Assembly: GCA_016946835.1 (NCBI GenBank)
Contig: JACVTC010000157.1
Location: 124,001-188,000 of the forward strand
Origin: Neocallimastix lanati (nom. inval.)
Taxonomy: Eukaryota > Neocallimastigomycota > Neocallimastigomycetes > Neocallimastigales > Neocallimastigaceae
DNA length: 64,000 nucleotides
Direction: 5' to 3'
A program made the translations under genes and the position numbers. The notes under the pieces are model-generated. The model saw only the letters and a program-made list of their open reading frames with translations. It was not told the origin of the DNA and did no database searches. Of this stretch, positions 10,087 through 21,356 are shown one piece after another (within the stretch, counting starts at the first letter, position 1; every line of letters starts with the position of its first letter).

Positions 10087-10969
10087 TGTAATAATTCTAT
10101 TAAGAACTAACTCAAAATAGAATTATTAACTACAACTTAACGACTAATTCATTAAGTTGAGAAAATAAAATAAAATAAATTTTTTTACCTTTAATGTAGA
10201 GTTTATTATAAAATTAATTATAATAATAACACAAAATGTAAGAGAAGAATTGTTTGTATAAATTGATCTTAAAAATATGTTTTTGAATAAAATATTTTTA
10301 TTAATTTATTAAAGTTAAAAATATAAAAATGTTACTATTATAACTATGTTTTTTTATAATAATAACTCTTGATTTCTCAAAGAGAACTCAAGTGCCTTAT
10401 TTATATTTTTTTATGAAAATAAGGTTAAATAAGAAAGGGTTTTCTAATCTTAACAAATCTCTTATCTAGGAAAAGATTAGATAGAAAAACCTAGATAAGT
10501 TTTCGATCGATATTCTATCCATATCGATCATCGCATTAATTAAGTAAAACCGATTACTTCTAAAAAGTAATTGGAAAAAATCTTAATTAACCGATTTTCT
10601 AATCTAATCTAATGATCGAAAATAAAAGAATAAAATAATAAAAGATATTTCGATCATATAATTTATCCTTATATTAAAAATATAAAATTAAATAGTTAAT
10701 AAAATACAGAATACATTATAAAATACAGAATACATTATAAAATACAGAATAAAATACAATACAAAATACATTAGTTACAGTAGAGAATTTAACATATTGT
10801 AAATATATTATTTAAAATTAATTAAATAAATTTTGTTAAATTAATGAATATTTAAAATTAAATTAAATAAATTTAATAAATATTATATGTAATTAAATAA
10901 AGTTATAGTTATAATAACTTAACTAAGAAAATATAATTATTTGTTAGCAAATAATTATAGATTCTTACA
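10087..10969 (-). repeat. Solo LTR (LTR-S family), TSD TTCCG
   Basis: 883 bp with TG...CA ends, and TTCCG repeated at 10082-10086 and 10970-10974. It contains AATAATAACTCTTGATTTCTC (about 10363-10383), a minus-strand TATA box, GATCGATATTC...ATCGATCATCG and three ATTATAAAATACAGAAT repeats. It was inserted into CCGTATC, the right end of an R unit that precedes R1. No internal element remains. Confidence 0.85.
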
Positions 10970-11321
10970 TTCCGTATCAACTGATACGGGCTGGGGTTGA
11001 AACACTAAGATATTCAAAACAAAAAAAATAAATATTAACACATAACTATAAAAATAAATTTGGAAACAAGAAAAAAAATTAAATTTTAAAATATTCTTTA
11101 TTTAAATTTAAAATTAAAATTATTTGTTCCAAGTATTAAAAAGAAAGAAATTTATTCTTCTTTTTATACTTTTATTTTAATACATTTTATTTATTATTAA
11201 TATATTCTTTATAAAAAAAAAATATTATAACTATTTTATTTTAATTTTTAACTATTATTTTAAATTATTTTTTTAAAAAAAAAAATAACATTTATTAAAT
11301 TAAAATATAAAAAATTAATTT

Positions 11322-11372
11322 GGAGCTTGTATCACGAAGGGCATTCCGGGCGGTAGCTTCTTCTTGATATTG
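11322..11372. other. GC-rich conserved island in R1 (second copy at 13449-13498)
   Basis: GAGCTTGTATCACGAAGGGC followed by ATTCCGGGCGGTAGCTTCTT is about 50% G+C in a region below 15%. It is unchanged between R1 and R2 while the flanks have drifted. The minus strand reads KKKLPPGMPFVIQA and then a stop within 2-3 residues, so it may be the tail of a short exon. It could equally be a structured or protein-binding site. Confidence 0.4.
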
Positions 11373-11639
11373 TTATTCAGAGAGAGAATTATACAGAATT
11401 GATATTTTCTGTATTTTAGATCATTTTTATTATTGGAATTCTTCTGTATTTTAGTTCATTTTTATTTTAATAAAGATTTAATTTATTTTTAATTTTTGTT
11501 TTATTTTTAGTTTATTTCAAAGGTTTTAGAAAATATTATACAGAAACTTATAATTCTGTATTTTACATCAAATATTTATTGAAATAGGTTTTTATTATTC
11601 TTAATATAAAAATAAGAATTAATAATGATTTAAATATTA

Positions 11640-12715
11640 TATAATTTTTAATAAGAATATTTAATAATAATTTTTATTATATTTGATATTAATAAAAGAT
11701 TTTAATAAGAATATTTAATAATAATTTTTATTATATTTAATATTAATAAAAGAATTTTATAAGAATATTTAATAATAATTTTTATTATATTTAATATTAA
11801 TAAAGGAAATTTATAAGAATATTTAATAATAATTTTTATTATATTTGATATTAATAAAAGAAATTTATTAGAATATTTAATAATTATTTTTATTATAAAA
11901 GATTTTAATAAGAATATTTAATAATAATTTTTATTATATTTGATATTAATAAAAGATTTTAATAAGAATATTTAATAATAATTTTTTATTAGATTTGATA
12001 TTAATAAAAGAATTTTATAAGAATATTTAATAATAATTTTTATTATAAAAGATTTTAATAAGAATATTTAATAATAATTTTTATTATATTTAATATTAAT
12101 AAAAGATTTTAATAATAATATTTAATAATAATTTTTATTAGATTTGATATTAATAAAAAGAATTTTATAAGAATATTTAATAATAATTTTTATTAGATTT
12201 GATATTAATAAAAGAATATTTAATAAGAATATTTAATAATAATTTTTATTATATTTAATATTAATAAAAGATTTTTTTTATTAGAATATTTAATAATAAT
12301 TTTTATTAGATTTGATATTAATAAAAGCATTTTATAAGAATATTTAATAATAATTTTTATTATAAAAGATTTTAATAAGAATATTTAATAATAATTTTTA
12401 TTATATTTGATATTAATAAAAGATTTTAATAAGAATATTTAATAATAATTTTTATTAGATTTGATATTAATAAAAGAATTTTATAAGAATATTTAATAAT
12501 AATTTTTATTATAAAAGATTTTAATAAGAATATTTAATAATAATTTTTATTATATTTAATATTAATAAAAGAAATTTATAAGAATATTTAATAATAATTT
12601 TTATTATATTTAATATTAATAAAAGAAATTTATAAGAATATTTAATAATAATTTTTATTATATTTGATATTAATATAAGATTTTAATAAGAATATTTAAT
12701 AATAATTTTATTTTA
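11640..12715. repeat. 54-bp minisatellite in R1, about 20 units
   Basis: The core is AATATTTAATAATAATTTTT followed by ATTATATTTGATATTAATAA and AAGATTTTAATAAG. Variants with AAAGAATTTTATAAG or a shortened middle alternate. No unique spacers lie between units. Confidence 0.85.
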
Positions 12716-12882
12716 TTATTATTAAGAGTATTTAATAGGAAATACAAGGTATTTAGTGACACCCCGTATCACAATTGATACGGGCTGGGGTTGAAACACT
12801 AAGATATTCAAAACAAAAAAAAAAAAATAAATATTAACACATAACTATAAAAATAAATTTGGAAACAAGAAAAAAAATTAAA

Positions 12883-13365
12883 TTTTAAAATATTCTTTAT
12901 TTAAATTTAAAATTAAAATTATTTGCTCCCAGTATTAAAAAGAAAGAAATTTATTCTTCTTTTTATACTTTTATTTTAATACATTTTATTTATTTTTAAT
13001 ATATTCTTTATAAAAAAAAAACTATTATAACTATTTTATTTTAATTTTAAAATATTCTTTATTTAAATTTAAAATTAAAATTATTTGTTCCCTGTATTAA
13101 AAAGAAAGAAATTTATTCTTCTTTTTATACTTTTATTTTAATACATTTTATTTATTTTTAATATATTCTTTATAAAAAAAAAACTATTATAACTATTTTA
13201 TTTTAATTTTAAAATATTCTTTATTTAAATTTAAAATTAAAATTATTTGTTCCCAGTATTAAAAAGAAAGAAATTTATTCTTCTTTTTATACTTTTATTT
13301 TAATACATTTTATTTATTTTTAATATATTCTTTATAAAAAAAAAACTATTATAACTATTTTATTT
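12883..13365. repeat. 162-bp block in three tandem copies
   Basis: The block running from TTAAAATATTCTTTATTTAA to CTATTATAACTATTTTATTT is present three times in a row (starts near 12883, 13045 and 13206) in R2 and once in R1. The copies are nearly identical, so the expansion is later than the R1/R2 event. Confidence 0.85.
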
Positions 13366-13754
13366 TAATTTTTAACTATTATTTTAAATTATTTTTTAAA
13401 AAAAAAAAAAATAACATTTATTAAATTAAAATATAAAAAATTAATTTAGAGCTTGTATCACGAAGGGCATTCCGGGCGGTAGCTTCTTCTTGATATTGTT
13501 TTTCAGAGAGAGAATTATACAGAATTGATATTTTCTGTATTTTAGATCATTTTTTTTATTATTGAAATTCTGTATTTTAGTTCATTTTTATTTTTAATAA
13601 AGATTTAATTTATTTTTGATTTTTGATTTATTTTTAGTTTATTTCAAAGGTTTAGAAAATATTATACAGAAACTTATAATTCTGTATTTTATATCAAATA
13701 TTTATTGAAATAGGTTTTTATTATTCTTAATATAAAAATAGGAATTAGTAATGA

Positions 13755-14430
13755 TTTAAATATTATATAATTTTTAATAAGAATATTTAGTAATAATTAT
13801 TATTATATTTAATATTAATAAAATATTTAATAATTATTTTTATTAGATTTGATATTAATAAATGATTTTAATAAGAATATTTAATAATAATTTTTATTAG
13901 ATTTAATATTAATAAAAGAATATTTAATAAGAATATTTAATAATAATTTTTATTATATTTGATATTAATAAAAGATTTTAATAAGAATATTTAATAATAA
14001 TTTTTATTATATTTAATATTAATAAAAGAATATTTAATAAGAATATTTAATAATAATTTTTATTATATTTGATATTAATAAAAGATTTTAATAAGAATAT
14101 TTAATAATAATTTTTATTATATTTAATATTAATAAAAGAAATTTATAAGAATATTTAATAATAATTTTTATTATATTTAATACTAATAAAAGAATTTTAT
14201 AAGAATATTTAATAATAATTTTTATTATATTTAATATTAATAAAAGAATTTTATAAGAATATTTAATAATAATTTTTATTATATTTAATATTAATAAAAT
14301 ATTTTTTATTAGAATATTTAATAATAATTTTTATTAGATTTGATATTAATAAAAGCATTTTATAAGAATATTTAATAATTTTTATTATAAAAGATTTTAA
14401 TAAGAATATTTAATAATAATTTTATTTTAT
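13755..14430. repeat. 54-bp minisatellite in R2, about 12 units
   Basis: Same unit family as 11640-12715, including the ATTTAATATT/ATTTGATATT variants. Confidence 0.85.
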
Positions 14431-14439
14431 TATTATTAA

Positions 14440-15145
14440 TGTTAAGATTTTGATATAATTTATAGTTTAAATTTAAATAAAATAATATGGTTTATTAAAA
14501 AATATTCACTAAGTCGATATGTCTATATAGTAATATACTATATAGATTAATAATAATAATAAATATTTAAATGTTTAGTTTAATGAAAATTTATTTATAA
14601 TAAACTTTGATAATTAGAATTATCAAATTAATTTGATTTTAAATTTATTGATTTTATTTAATAATAAAATATCTATAATATATTACTATTAAGGTAATTT
14701 TACAATAACCTTACAAAGAACATAAAAGATAGATTTTTACATCTTTCTTTTATACTTTGTAAGTTACATAATAATAATATTTAATTATAAGATAGTAATA
14801 ATATAGTAATATAAATAATAATAAAATATAAGGATAAATTTAATTATATAATTAATTTGAATAATTGAATTTAATATAGATATGTTGTAAACATATATAA
14901 AAACATAATATAAATAAAATACACGTGACGTCAAATGTATCATTGAAATTAATTATTAATATAAACCTTATTTATTAATATTCTCAGGATTATTAGGCCT
15001 AAGATAACCCTTTAAATATTAAACAAGAATTTATATTAATTATTAATTATTTAAATATATATATTATTTATAATTAAATAATATTTTTAATTATTGAAAT
15101 GTAAATAACTGAAATTGAGATTTCAATTCAGTTATAATTTCAACA
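14440..15145. repeat. Solo LTR of a third family, TSD ATTAA
   Basis: 706 bp starting TGTTAAGATTTTGATAT and ending TTTCAACA, with ATTAA at 14435-14439 and 15146-15150. It carries overlapping CACGTG and TGACGTCA motifs (14922-14933), an E-box and a CRE-like site, plus a CTATATAG...CTATATAG hairpin near 14520. Orientation is not certain. It belongs neither to LTR-S nor to LTR-T. No internal region remains. Confidence 0.8.
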
Positions 15146-15199
15146 ATTAAGAGTATTTAATAGGAAATACAAGGTATTTAGTGACACACCGTATCACAA

Positions 15200-16178
15200 T
15201 GTAATAATCATACTAAGTTCTATCACTAAATATGATTATTAACTTCAACTTAATGACTAATTCATTAAGTTGAGAAATAAAATAAAAATAAAAACTTTAC
15301 CTAAAAAGAGAGTTTATTATAAAATTAATTATAATAACAACACAAAAAGTAAAAGAAGGAATATTTAGATAAATTTGGTTTTAAGAAATATGTTTTTTGA
15401 ATAAAATGTTTTATTAATTTATTAAAATTTAAAATATAAAATTGCTATTATTATAACTATATTTTTATAATAATAACTCTTGATTTCTTAAAGGGAAATC
15501 AAGAGCCTTATTTATATTTTTTTATGGAAATAAGGTTAAATAAAAAGGTTTTCTAATCTTAAAAAATATCTTATCTAGAAAAAGATTAGAAGAAAAAACT
15601 AGATAAGTTTTTTGATCGATATTCTATTCATATCGATCATCGTATATATTAAGTAAAACCAAATATATTATTTTATATTTGGATAAAACCTTAATATATC
15701 GATTTCCTAAATTTTAATTTAGATCATCTAATAAAAGGAAAAATCAATAATAACCGGAATGATCTAAATTATTCTATTCTATCTTTCTAAATATTATTTT
15801 TAAAATCTAATCTAAGCTTATTAACATAAAACTATCTTTAAACTAGAATACAGAATTATAAAAAATACAGAAACTTATTAATTGTTCTTTTAAATGTACA
15901 ATGTAAAAAATAAATAAAACTAATGTTTACATTAACTTGATAATTAAATGAATAACTAAATAAAATTAATAATATTAATAAGTGTACATATAATAATTAT
16001 TTAAATAAATTTTCTAATATTATTTAAGTGTATGAATAATTACAATTATAATAAATTTGATAATAATATCTCAATGTATGAATTAATTATAATTTAAATA
16101 AATTTATAATTATTATCAATAATTATAAAGACTAAGAAATAATAATTATTTATTAGTAAATAATTATTATTTCTTACA
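15200..16178 (-). repeat. Solo LTR (LTR-S family) just upstream of tRNA-Ile, TSD CACAA
   Basis: 979 bp with TG...CA ends. CACAA is repeated at 15195-15199 and 16179-16183. Its minus-strand start TGTAAGAAATAATAATT resembles element 1 (TGTAAAGAATAATAATT). Family blocks AATAATAACTCTTGATTTCT (about 15471) and GATCGATATTC...ATCGATCATCG are present. The TSD occupies positions -18 to -14 relative to the first base of the tRNA, with the LTR pointing away from the tRNA. Confidence 0.9.
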
Positions 16179-16196
16179 CACAATTATACTGGAGTT

Positions 16197-16289
16197 GCTC
16201 CCGTAGCAAAGTCGGTTAATGCGTCGCGCTTATAGGAAAGAACTTTCTATGCAACACGAAGGTCGTGAGTTCGAACCTCACCGGGAGCA
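16197..16289 (+). tRNA. tRNA-Ile (anticodon UAU) with a 19-nt intron
   Basis: The acceptor stem GCTCCCG (16197-16203) pairs fully with CGGGAGC (16282-16288), with discriminator A at 16289. The D stem is GCA/TGC. The anticodon stem is TCGCG (16224-16228) with CACGA (16255-16259), which leaves one C-A mismatch if the intron is 16235-16253. The anticodon TAT is at 16231-16233, and the intron starts one base after it as is standard. The T arm is GTGAG TTCGAAC CTCAC with a perfect stem. An intron-bearing tRNA-Ile(UAU) is typical of fungi and other eukaryotes. It decodes AUA, a codon common in such AT-rich genes. Confidence 0.95.
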
Positions 16290-16297
16290 TCATATTA

Positions 16298-16303
16298 TTT
16301 TTT
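16298..16303 (+). terminator. Pol III terminator
   Basis: TTTTTT begins nine bases after the tRNA 3' end, the usual place for an RNA polymerase III stop. Confidence 0.8.
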
Positions 16304-18189
16304 AATATAATTTTATATATATATTATATAATTTATATTTTTAACTTTTTTATATTTAATTATTTATACCTACTATTCTTAATATTCAAAAACTAAATTT
16401 TGTAGAAGTGAATAAAAGTATAAATACTAAAACAAAATAAGAAAAATTTAAGAAATTTAAAATAAATATGTTTTATTATTAAATACAAATTGTTTTATTA
16501 AAAATATTGTTTTTATTTTAATATTAATATTTAATTTATTTAATTATTAATTTTATTTAAATTAATCAGAAAAATTGATTATTAAAACTAATAAAATAAT
16601 AAAATAAAATATTTATTATTTATAATAATTTATTTAAATCTTAAAAATATTGATTATTAAAAGAAACTAATAAATTAAAATATTAAAAATACTTATTGAA
16701 CTTTTTAATAACCATAATTTGATTATTAACAACTAATAAACTAATAAAATATTTAATATAATTTATTGAAATTATTAATAATAAAGAATAATTTATAAGA
16801 AATATTTACATGTTTTTATATTTTTCAATAATTTTAAACTATTTATATTTATAAACAATAAAATAAATAAATTAAATAATTGTTATAAATATTTACAAAT
16901 AAAGTATTAAAATAAATAAGTTTTAATTATAATTTGTTTATAAAAGTTATAAAAATAAAATAATTAAAATCGAAGTAAAGTTATAAAATAAATAAATATT
17001 AATTATTATAAAAATTAAAAGTAATTTTAAGACTATAAAAAATAAAATAATTAAAATCGAAGTAAAGTTATAAAATAAATAAATATTAATTATTATAAAA
17101 ATTAAAAGTAATTTTAAGACTATTTTGCTATAAGATTTTAAAATTTGTTTGTTTATAATAATAATTATTTACAATATTATTATTTTATTTGTTAATAAAA
17201 TATAAAGAACAATAATTATTAATTTATTTTAGTTTTAATTAAAATAATTAATGATTAATTAGATTGTTATTATTTTTATTTTAATTCATTTTTATTTAAT
17301 TAAATTTTTTAAAATTGATTTCGCTTTTAGAATGAATTAATTTTTGGGTTAAGTAAAAAAAAGAATTTATTATTTATTATTTATTTTAATTTTATAATTT
17401 CGTTATTTATCAAACATGTAATGGTTCGGGTTTATTAGAAATATTTTTATTTAATTATTTATTTTTTTCTATTTGTCTATATTTTAATTATTGAAAAACT
17501 TCACTTATTTATACTTTTTGAAAAAAAATAAATATGTAAAGCTTTTCTACATTTTATCATCATATTTAAAAAAAATAATTTACTATTACTAATTACTTCA
17601 AATTATATATTAAATTAAATAAACTAATTCATAATTATTTTATTTTAATAAATTTTGTTTATATAATTTTATATTATTTTTCATATACTAAAACTAAATT
17701 ATTTAATATATACGAAAAGAAACAAACAAAATTTAAAAAGATTTTACAGAAAATAAAGTTATTTTAATCGAGAATATTAATATATTATTCTTATATTTTA
17801 TATAAAATAAATTTAAAAACTATAATATATTTAATATTTATTATTAATCAATTAAGATTTGATTTTATTTGTGGGGAATAAAAATATTAAATAATCAATT
17901 TAAAAATAAAATAAAATACTAGAAAGAATACAATTTTAATATTGATACAATATAATAATAATATAATAATATATTTGAAAATAAAAATAAAATATTAATA
18001 TTGATAATAAACACTTTAATAAAATAATAAAATTTAAGGTTATATTTTAGATATTGATATTAATAATAAAAATATAGAATTATTGATAATATTTTAGTAA
18101 CTTTTTAATAGAAATATAGAAAAAAAATTATATTTATAAAATATTTTTAGTATATAAAATATAGTAAATTAATATTAAGTAAAGAACAA
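16304..18189. other. AT-rich intergenic stretch with an 87-bp tandem duplication
   Basis: No gene was found. An 87-bp unit containing AAAATCGAAGTAAAGTTATA is duplicated in tandem at about 16950-17123 with near identity. The rest is A/T with scattered homopolymers. Confidence 0.55.
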
Positions 18190-18596
18190 TATAATGGATT
18201 CTAAAGTAAGTTGAAATTCTAATTAATAATCCATTATATATTCGATCTTTACTACAAATGATACGATATTATTAATAGTATCAGTGTTCGGTTGAGCAAG
18301 TTGCTTAATTATAAAATAATATATTCTAACAGAAGAATATAATAATAAACACACACTAATAAAATATATAATAAACAATAGTGATAATTCTTTTGTCGTA
18401 TTTTAATTTTATTATTTTATTTTATATTTAAATATTAATCAATATATTTTATTATTTTAATTATATTAATACATATTAATTCTACTAAATTTTATATTAT
18501 TTAATTCCAATATCAATATTTATTTTATTTTATATGGACGATAACAGTAGGGAATAATTGACAAAATAATATATTCTAATATTATATAGAATAAAT

Positions 18597-18652
18597 ATTA
18601 AAAAGTGAATATTATTATTGTGTATATTACATAATAATATTTACTTTTTAAT
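18597..18652. repeat. 22-bp inverted repeat (hairpin)
   Basis: ATTAAAAAGTGAATATTATT (from 18597) pairs with AATAATATTTACTTTTTAAT (to 18652) over 22 bp with one mismatch, around a 12-nt loop. It lies in what is probably the LTR of the neighbouring gypsy fossil. Confidence 0.6.
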
Positions 18653-19059
18653 ATTTAGTTTATTTACTTTATTCATCAATAAAAATACATTATTTATTAT
18701 TTATTAATATTAAATAATTATTAACTAGTTAAAATATAATTAAATCATTCAATAAAATATAATTAATTACTAAAATCTTTCATATTATTAATGTAAACTG
18801 AATATAAAACTTACTAAACTATACTAATAAACATGTTTATGGGTTGAATTATTAATAAACTAAATTAATATTAATAAAAGAACCATTCCTTAAACTATTA
18901 TTATTTACTAACTATAAATAATATTACTAAATTATTATTAACCAATAAGATTTCACTAAATAATTTCTAACCACTAAATTTTGGTATTTATGGTAGTACG
19001 GTATTAAGAAGTCCCCACTGAAATTAGACTTCGTCCCTTGAAGTCACCAAAATTTAGTT

Positions 19060-19535
19060 ACATTCATAAAATAATTTTTTTTTTTTTTTTTAATAAAATT
19101 ATTATATATATATATATTATATATAAGAAATATTTAAGTTTTATTAATAAATTTATAATTTTATTTATTATATTATTGTTAATTGTTGTTTTAGTATTAA
19201 CACAAATAAAGGTGTATTTATATAAAATTTTGTGGCTTGACTTCATTACTAATTATGAATTACATGAATATTCTTAGAATAAATGCATTACTAATTATTA
19301 CTAATTATTATTAATTCAATTCAATATTTTAATTATTCTAACATTCCGCCTAAAACTTAAATTATTTTAGGAAATGATTTAATGTTTTTGTAAAGTTGAT
19401 TTTATAGTATGTATTGTTTAGTTTTGTATAGTTTGTATTAGCTTATGTCAAAAATTTTACTTGTGAAACTTTTTAATTTTGTTCCATTAATGTTTTTTGT
19501 TAATATGTCGGCCACCATTTCACTTAACTTTTTGA
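19060..19535 (-). mobile_element. Copia 3' end (RNase H tail plus LTR), truncated
   Basis: The minus strand at 19535-19440 reads EMVADILTKNINGTKLKSFT, the usual C-terminal end of copia polyproteins (MVADILTKxL). After about 100 bp, TGTTAGAATAATTAAAATAT begins at 19342 as an LTR start and runs left to about 19060. It contains TATATAAATACACC. Its 5' part is missing, and it abuts the gypsy RT directly at about 19535. Confidence 0.65.
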
Positions 19536-21099
19536 AGATCCAATATGTATTGTTCTAAGGTATTGGAAAATATTACTAAATCATCCGTATAAATGAACAT
19601 ACACTTACCAATTAAAGGTAAGAATATTCTGTTCATTTCACGTTGGAAAGTTGCAGGAGCATTACAAAATCCGAATGGCATAACTTTGTAATTGTAATTT
19701 CCATACATAGTAGTAAAGCAAATTTTCTCTCTATCTTCTCTTTCCATAGGAATCTGATGGAAACCAGAAAATAGGTCAATCGTGGTTAAGTACTTAACTT
19801 TATTGCCCTTAACTTTATTGCCTATAGAAAATAATATTTCTTCTATATTAGGTAAAGAATATGCGTATTTAATAGTAATATCATTTAATTTTCTTTAGTC
19901 CACTACCATTCTCCATTTATGATTTTTATTTTATGACTTAGTAATTTCGATTTACCTAAATCATCAGTATCAAGTGCTAATACATTCATATTACTTAATA
20001 ATAGAAATTCTAATTTGTTTCTAATTTTTGTTGGTGCTTTAATCGCAATTTCATGAATAGTTATTTCTTTTGCTCTTTTAAAATTCTTATTAGTATTTTC
20101 AATCGAACTAACAATATTTCTGATTACTTTGTTTTCATAATTCCTTTTATTATTAATTTCATTAATTTTTGTTAATAATGAATAATTATTTTGTAAAGAA
20201 TTTTTATTATCATTTTTATTACCACTTATAACCAAATCATTAATATCATTAATATGAGGATTAATTTCGAAGGAATTTTTATTATCATGATCTTCATTAA
20301 AAATTGTAAAAAATTTTTTATTATTATTAGTATTATCAAAATCTTTAGAAACTATATTATCATTATTATTATTACATAAATTTTTAGAAGGTTTATCAGT
20401 AATAATATTATTTTTATTAAAATTTTTAGAAAGATTATTAATATTATTTTTATTAAAATTTTTAGAAATTTTATTATTATTATTTTTATTAAAATTTTCA
20501 GAAAAATTATTAATATTATTTTTATTTTTAAAATTATTATAAGAATTATTAGTTTTATTAAAGTTATTTAGATTTTCAAAAATATTATTAATATTATTTG
20601 AATCTTTAGAAAAATTATCAATATTATTAATTTCATTTAAATTTTTAGAAAAATTATCAATATTATTTTTATTATTAATATTTTCAGGTGATCCATATAA
20701 TTTACCGTATCTCCAGTTAAAGTCTTTAATTGATTCACCCTTTTGTATTTTGTGTGATTTTAGGTTAAAGTATTTTTCTTGAGGAGTGATATCTAAAAAT
20801 TTTTCAATGGCTGTTTTAATATCCGTAATACTTGGATATATAATCATTTCAGCCTCTTCATCTTCTTCTTTAAGATCTTCAATTACTCCTTTTAATCGTC
20901 CAGGAACACATTCTTTTGCCCAAGCAAACATTTTTCTAGGGTCATCAATGTCTGAGAGTTCCATTACCCTATTGAACTCTTCAGCCCATGATTCTATATC
21001 TCTATCGTAACTACCAAGTCGTGGTAGTAATTTAGCTATTTCTCTAATCTTCATTTTTTTTTTTTGAAGAAAAAACACAGAAGAACACAAAATTGCTTA

Positions 21100-21316
21100 A
21101 ATAGAAACGAATATATAAAAAAAATTTTTTTTTATATGTGTATATATATATATATATTTTTTTTTATTTAATTTATTTAAAATATAGATTTATAGAGAAA
21201 TTTATTTTATAATATTTTATATATATATATATAAAGACTTTAACAAAAAGATGATAAAGTAAATATTATCAAAAAAGGAAGATAAATATTATGGAGGAAA
21301 TATGTATATTATATTA

Positions 21317-21356
<40 letters not shown>

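Larger units (their letters stand above)
10982..12771. repeat. Repeat unit R1, TGATACGG...CCGTATCA
   Basis: About 1.79 kb. The ends are an inverted repeat (TGATACGGGCTGGGGT...CACTAAG against TTTAGTG..CACCCCGTATCA), with TG...CA like an LTR. Inside are a 280-bp AT-rich part, a GC-rich 50-bp island (11322-11372), further AT-rich sequence and about 20 copies of a 54-bp minisatellite. No open reading frame was seen. The unit is followed by CAAT and then by a second copy (R2). It could be a very long solo LTR or a non-autonomous element with terminal inverted repeats. I cannot decide between them. Confidence 0.6.
12776..15196. repeat. Repeat unit R2, second tandem copy
   Basis: Same order of parts as R1. 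It differs in that a 162-bp block is triplicated, the 54-bp minisatellite has fewer units, and a solo LTR (14440-15145) is inserted. Without that LTR it is about 1.71 kb. CAAT precedes the unit (12772-12775). The same CAAT follows it once the LTR at 15200-16178 is discounted (16181-16184), so CAAT may be a 4-bp target-site duplication. Its end lies 12 bp plus CAAT from tRNA-Ile. Confidence 0.6.
18190..21060 (-). mobile_element. Degenerate Ty3/gypsy fossil (LTR, 3' junction, reverse transcriptase, gag)
   Basis: Running right to left, it has a gag domain starting MKIREIAKLLPRLGSYDRD near 21050, a long Asn-rich linker, the RT entry motif DTDDLGKSKLLSHKI, then DLFSGFHQIPM, VMPFGFCNAPATFQ and YTDDLVIFS. 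RNase H and integrase are absent. Further left, GACTTCAAGGGACGAAGTC followed by GTGGGGACTTCTTAATACCG (19000-19045) looks like a gypsy polypurine tract and LTR start, with the LTR running to about 18190. The middle is occupied by a copia end. Clearly broken, with many breaks, and old. Related gag debris lies at 48400-49310. Confidence 0.7.

Noticed and set aside
11640-14430. Regular repeats resembling a CRISPR array
   Set aside because: The units are contiguous 54-bp repeats without unique spacers, there are no cas genes, and the genome is clearly eukaryotic.
18974-19057. 12-bp inverted repeat CTAAATTTTGGT/ACCAAAATTTAG as a transposon
   Set aside because: It spans the gypsy 3' junction and has no TSD, so it is more likely part of that fossil.
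19038-19277. Short frames on both strands
   Set aside because: They consist of Ile/Lys/Phe/Tyr from A/T-rich LTR sequence with no motif.
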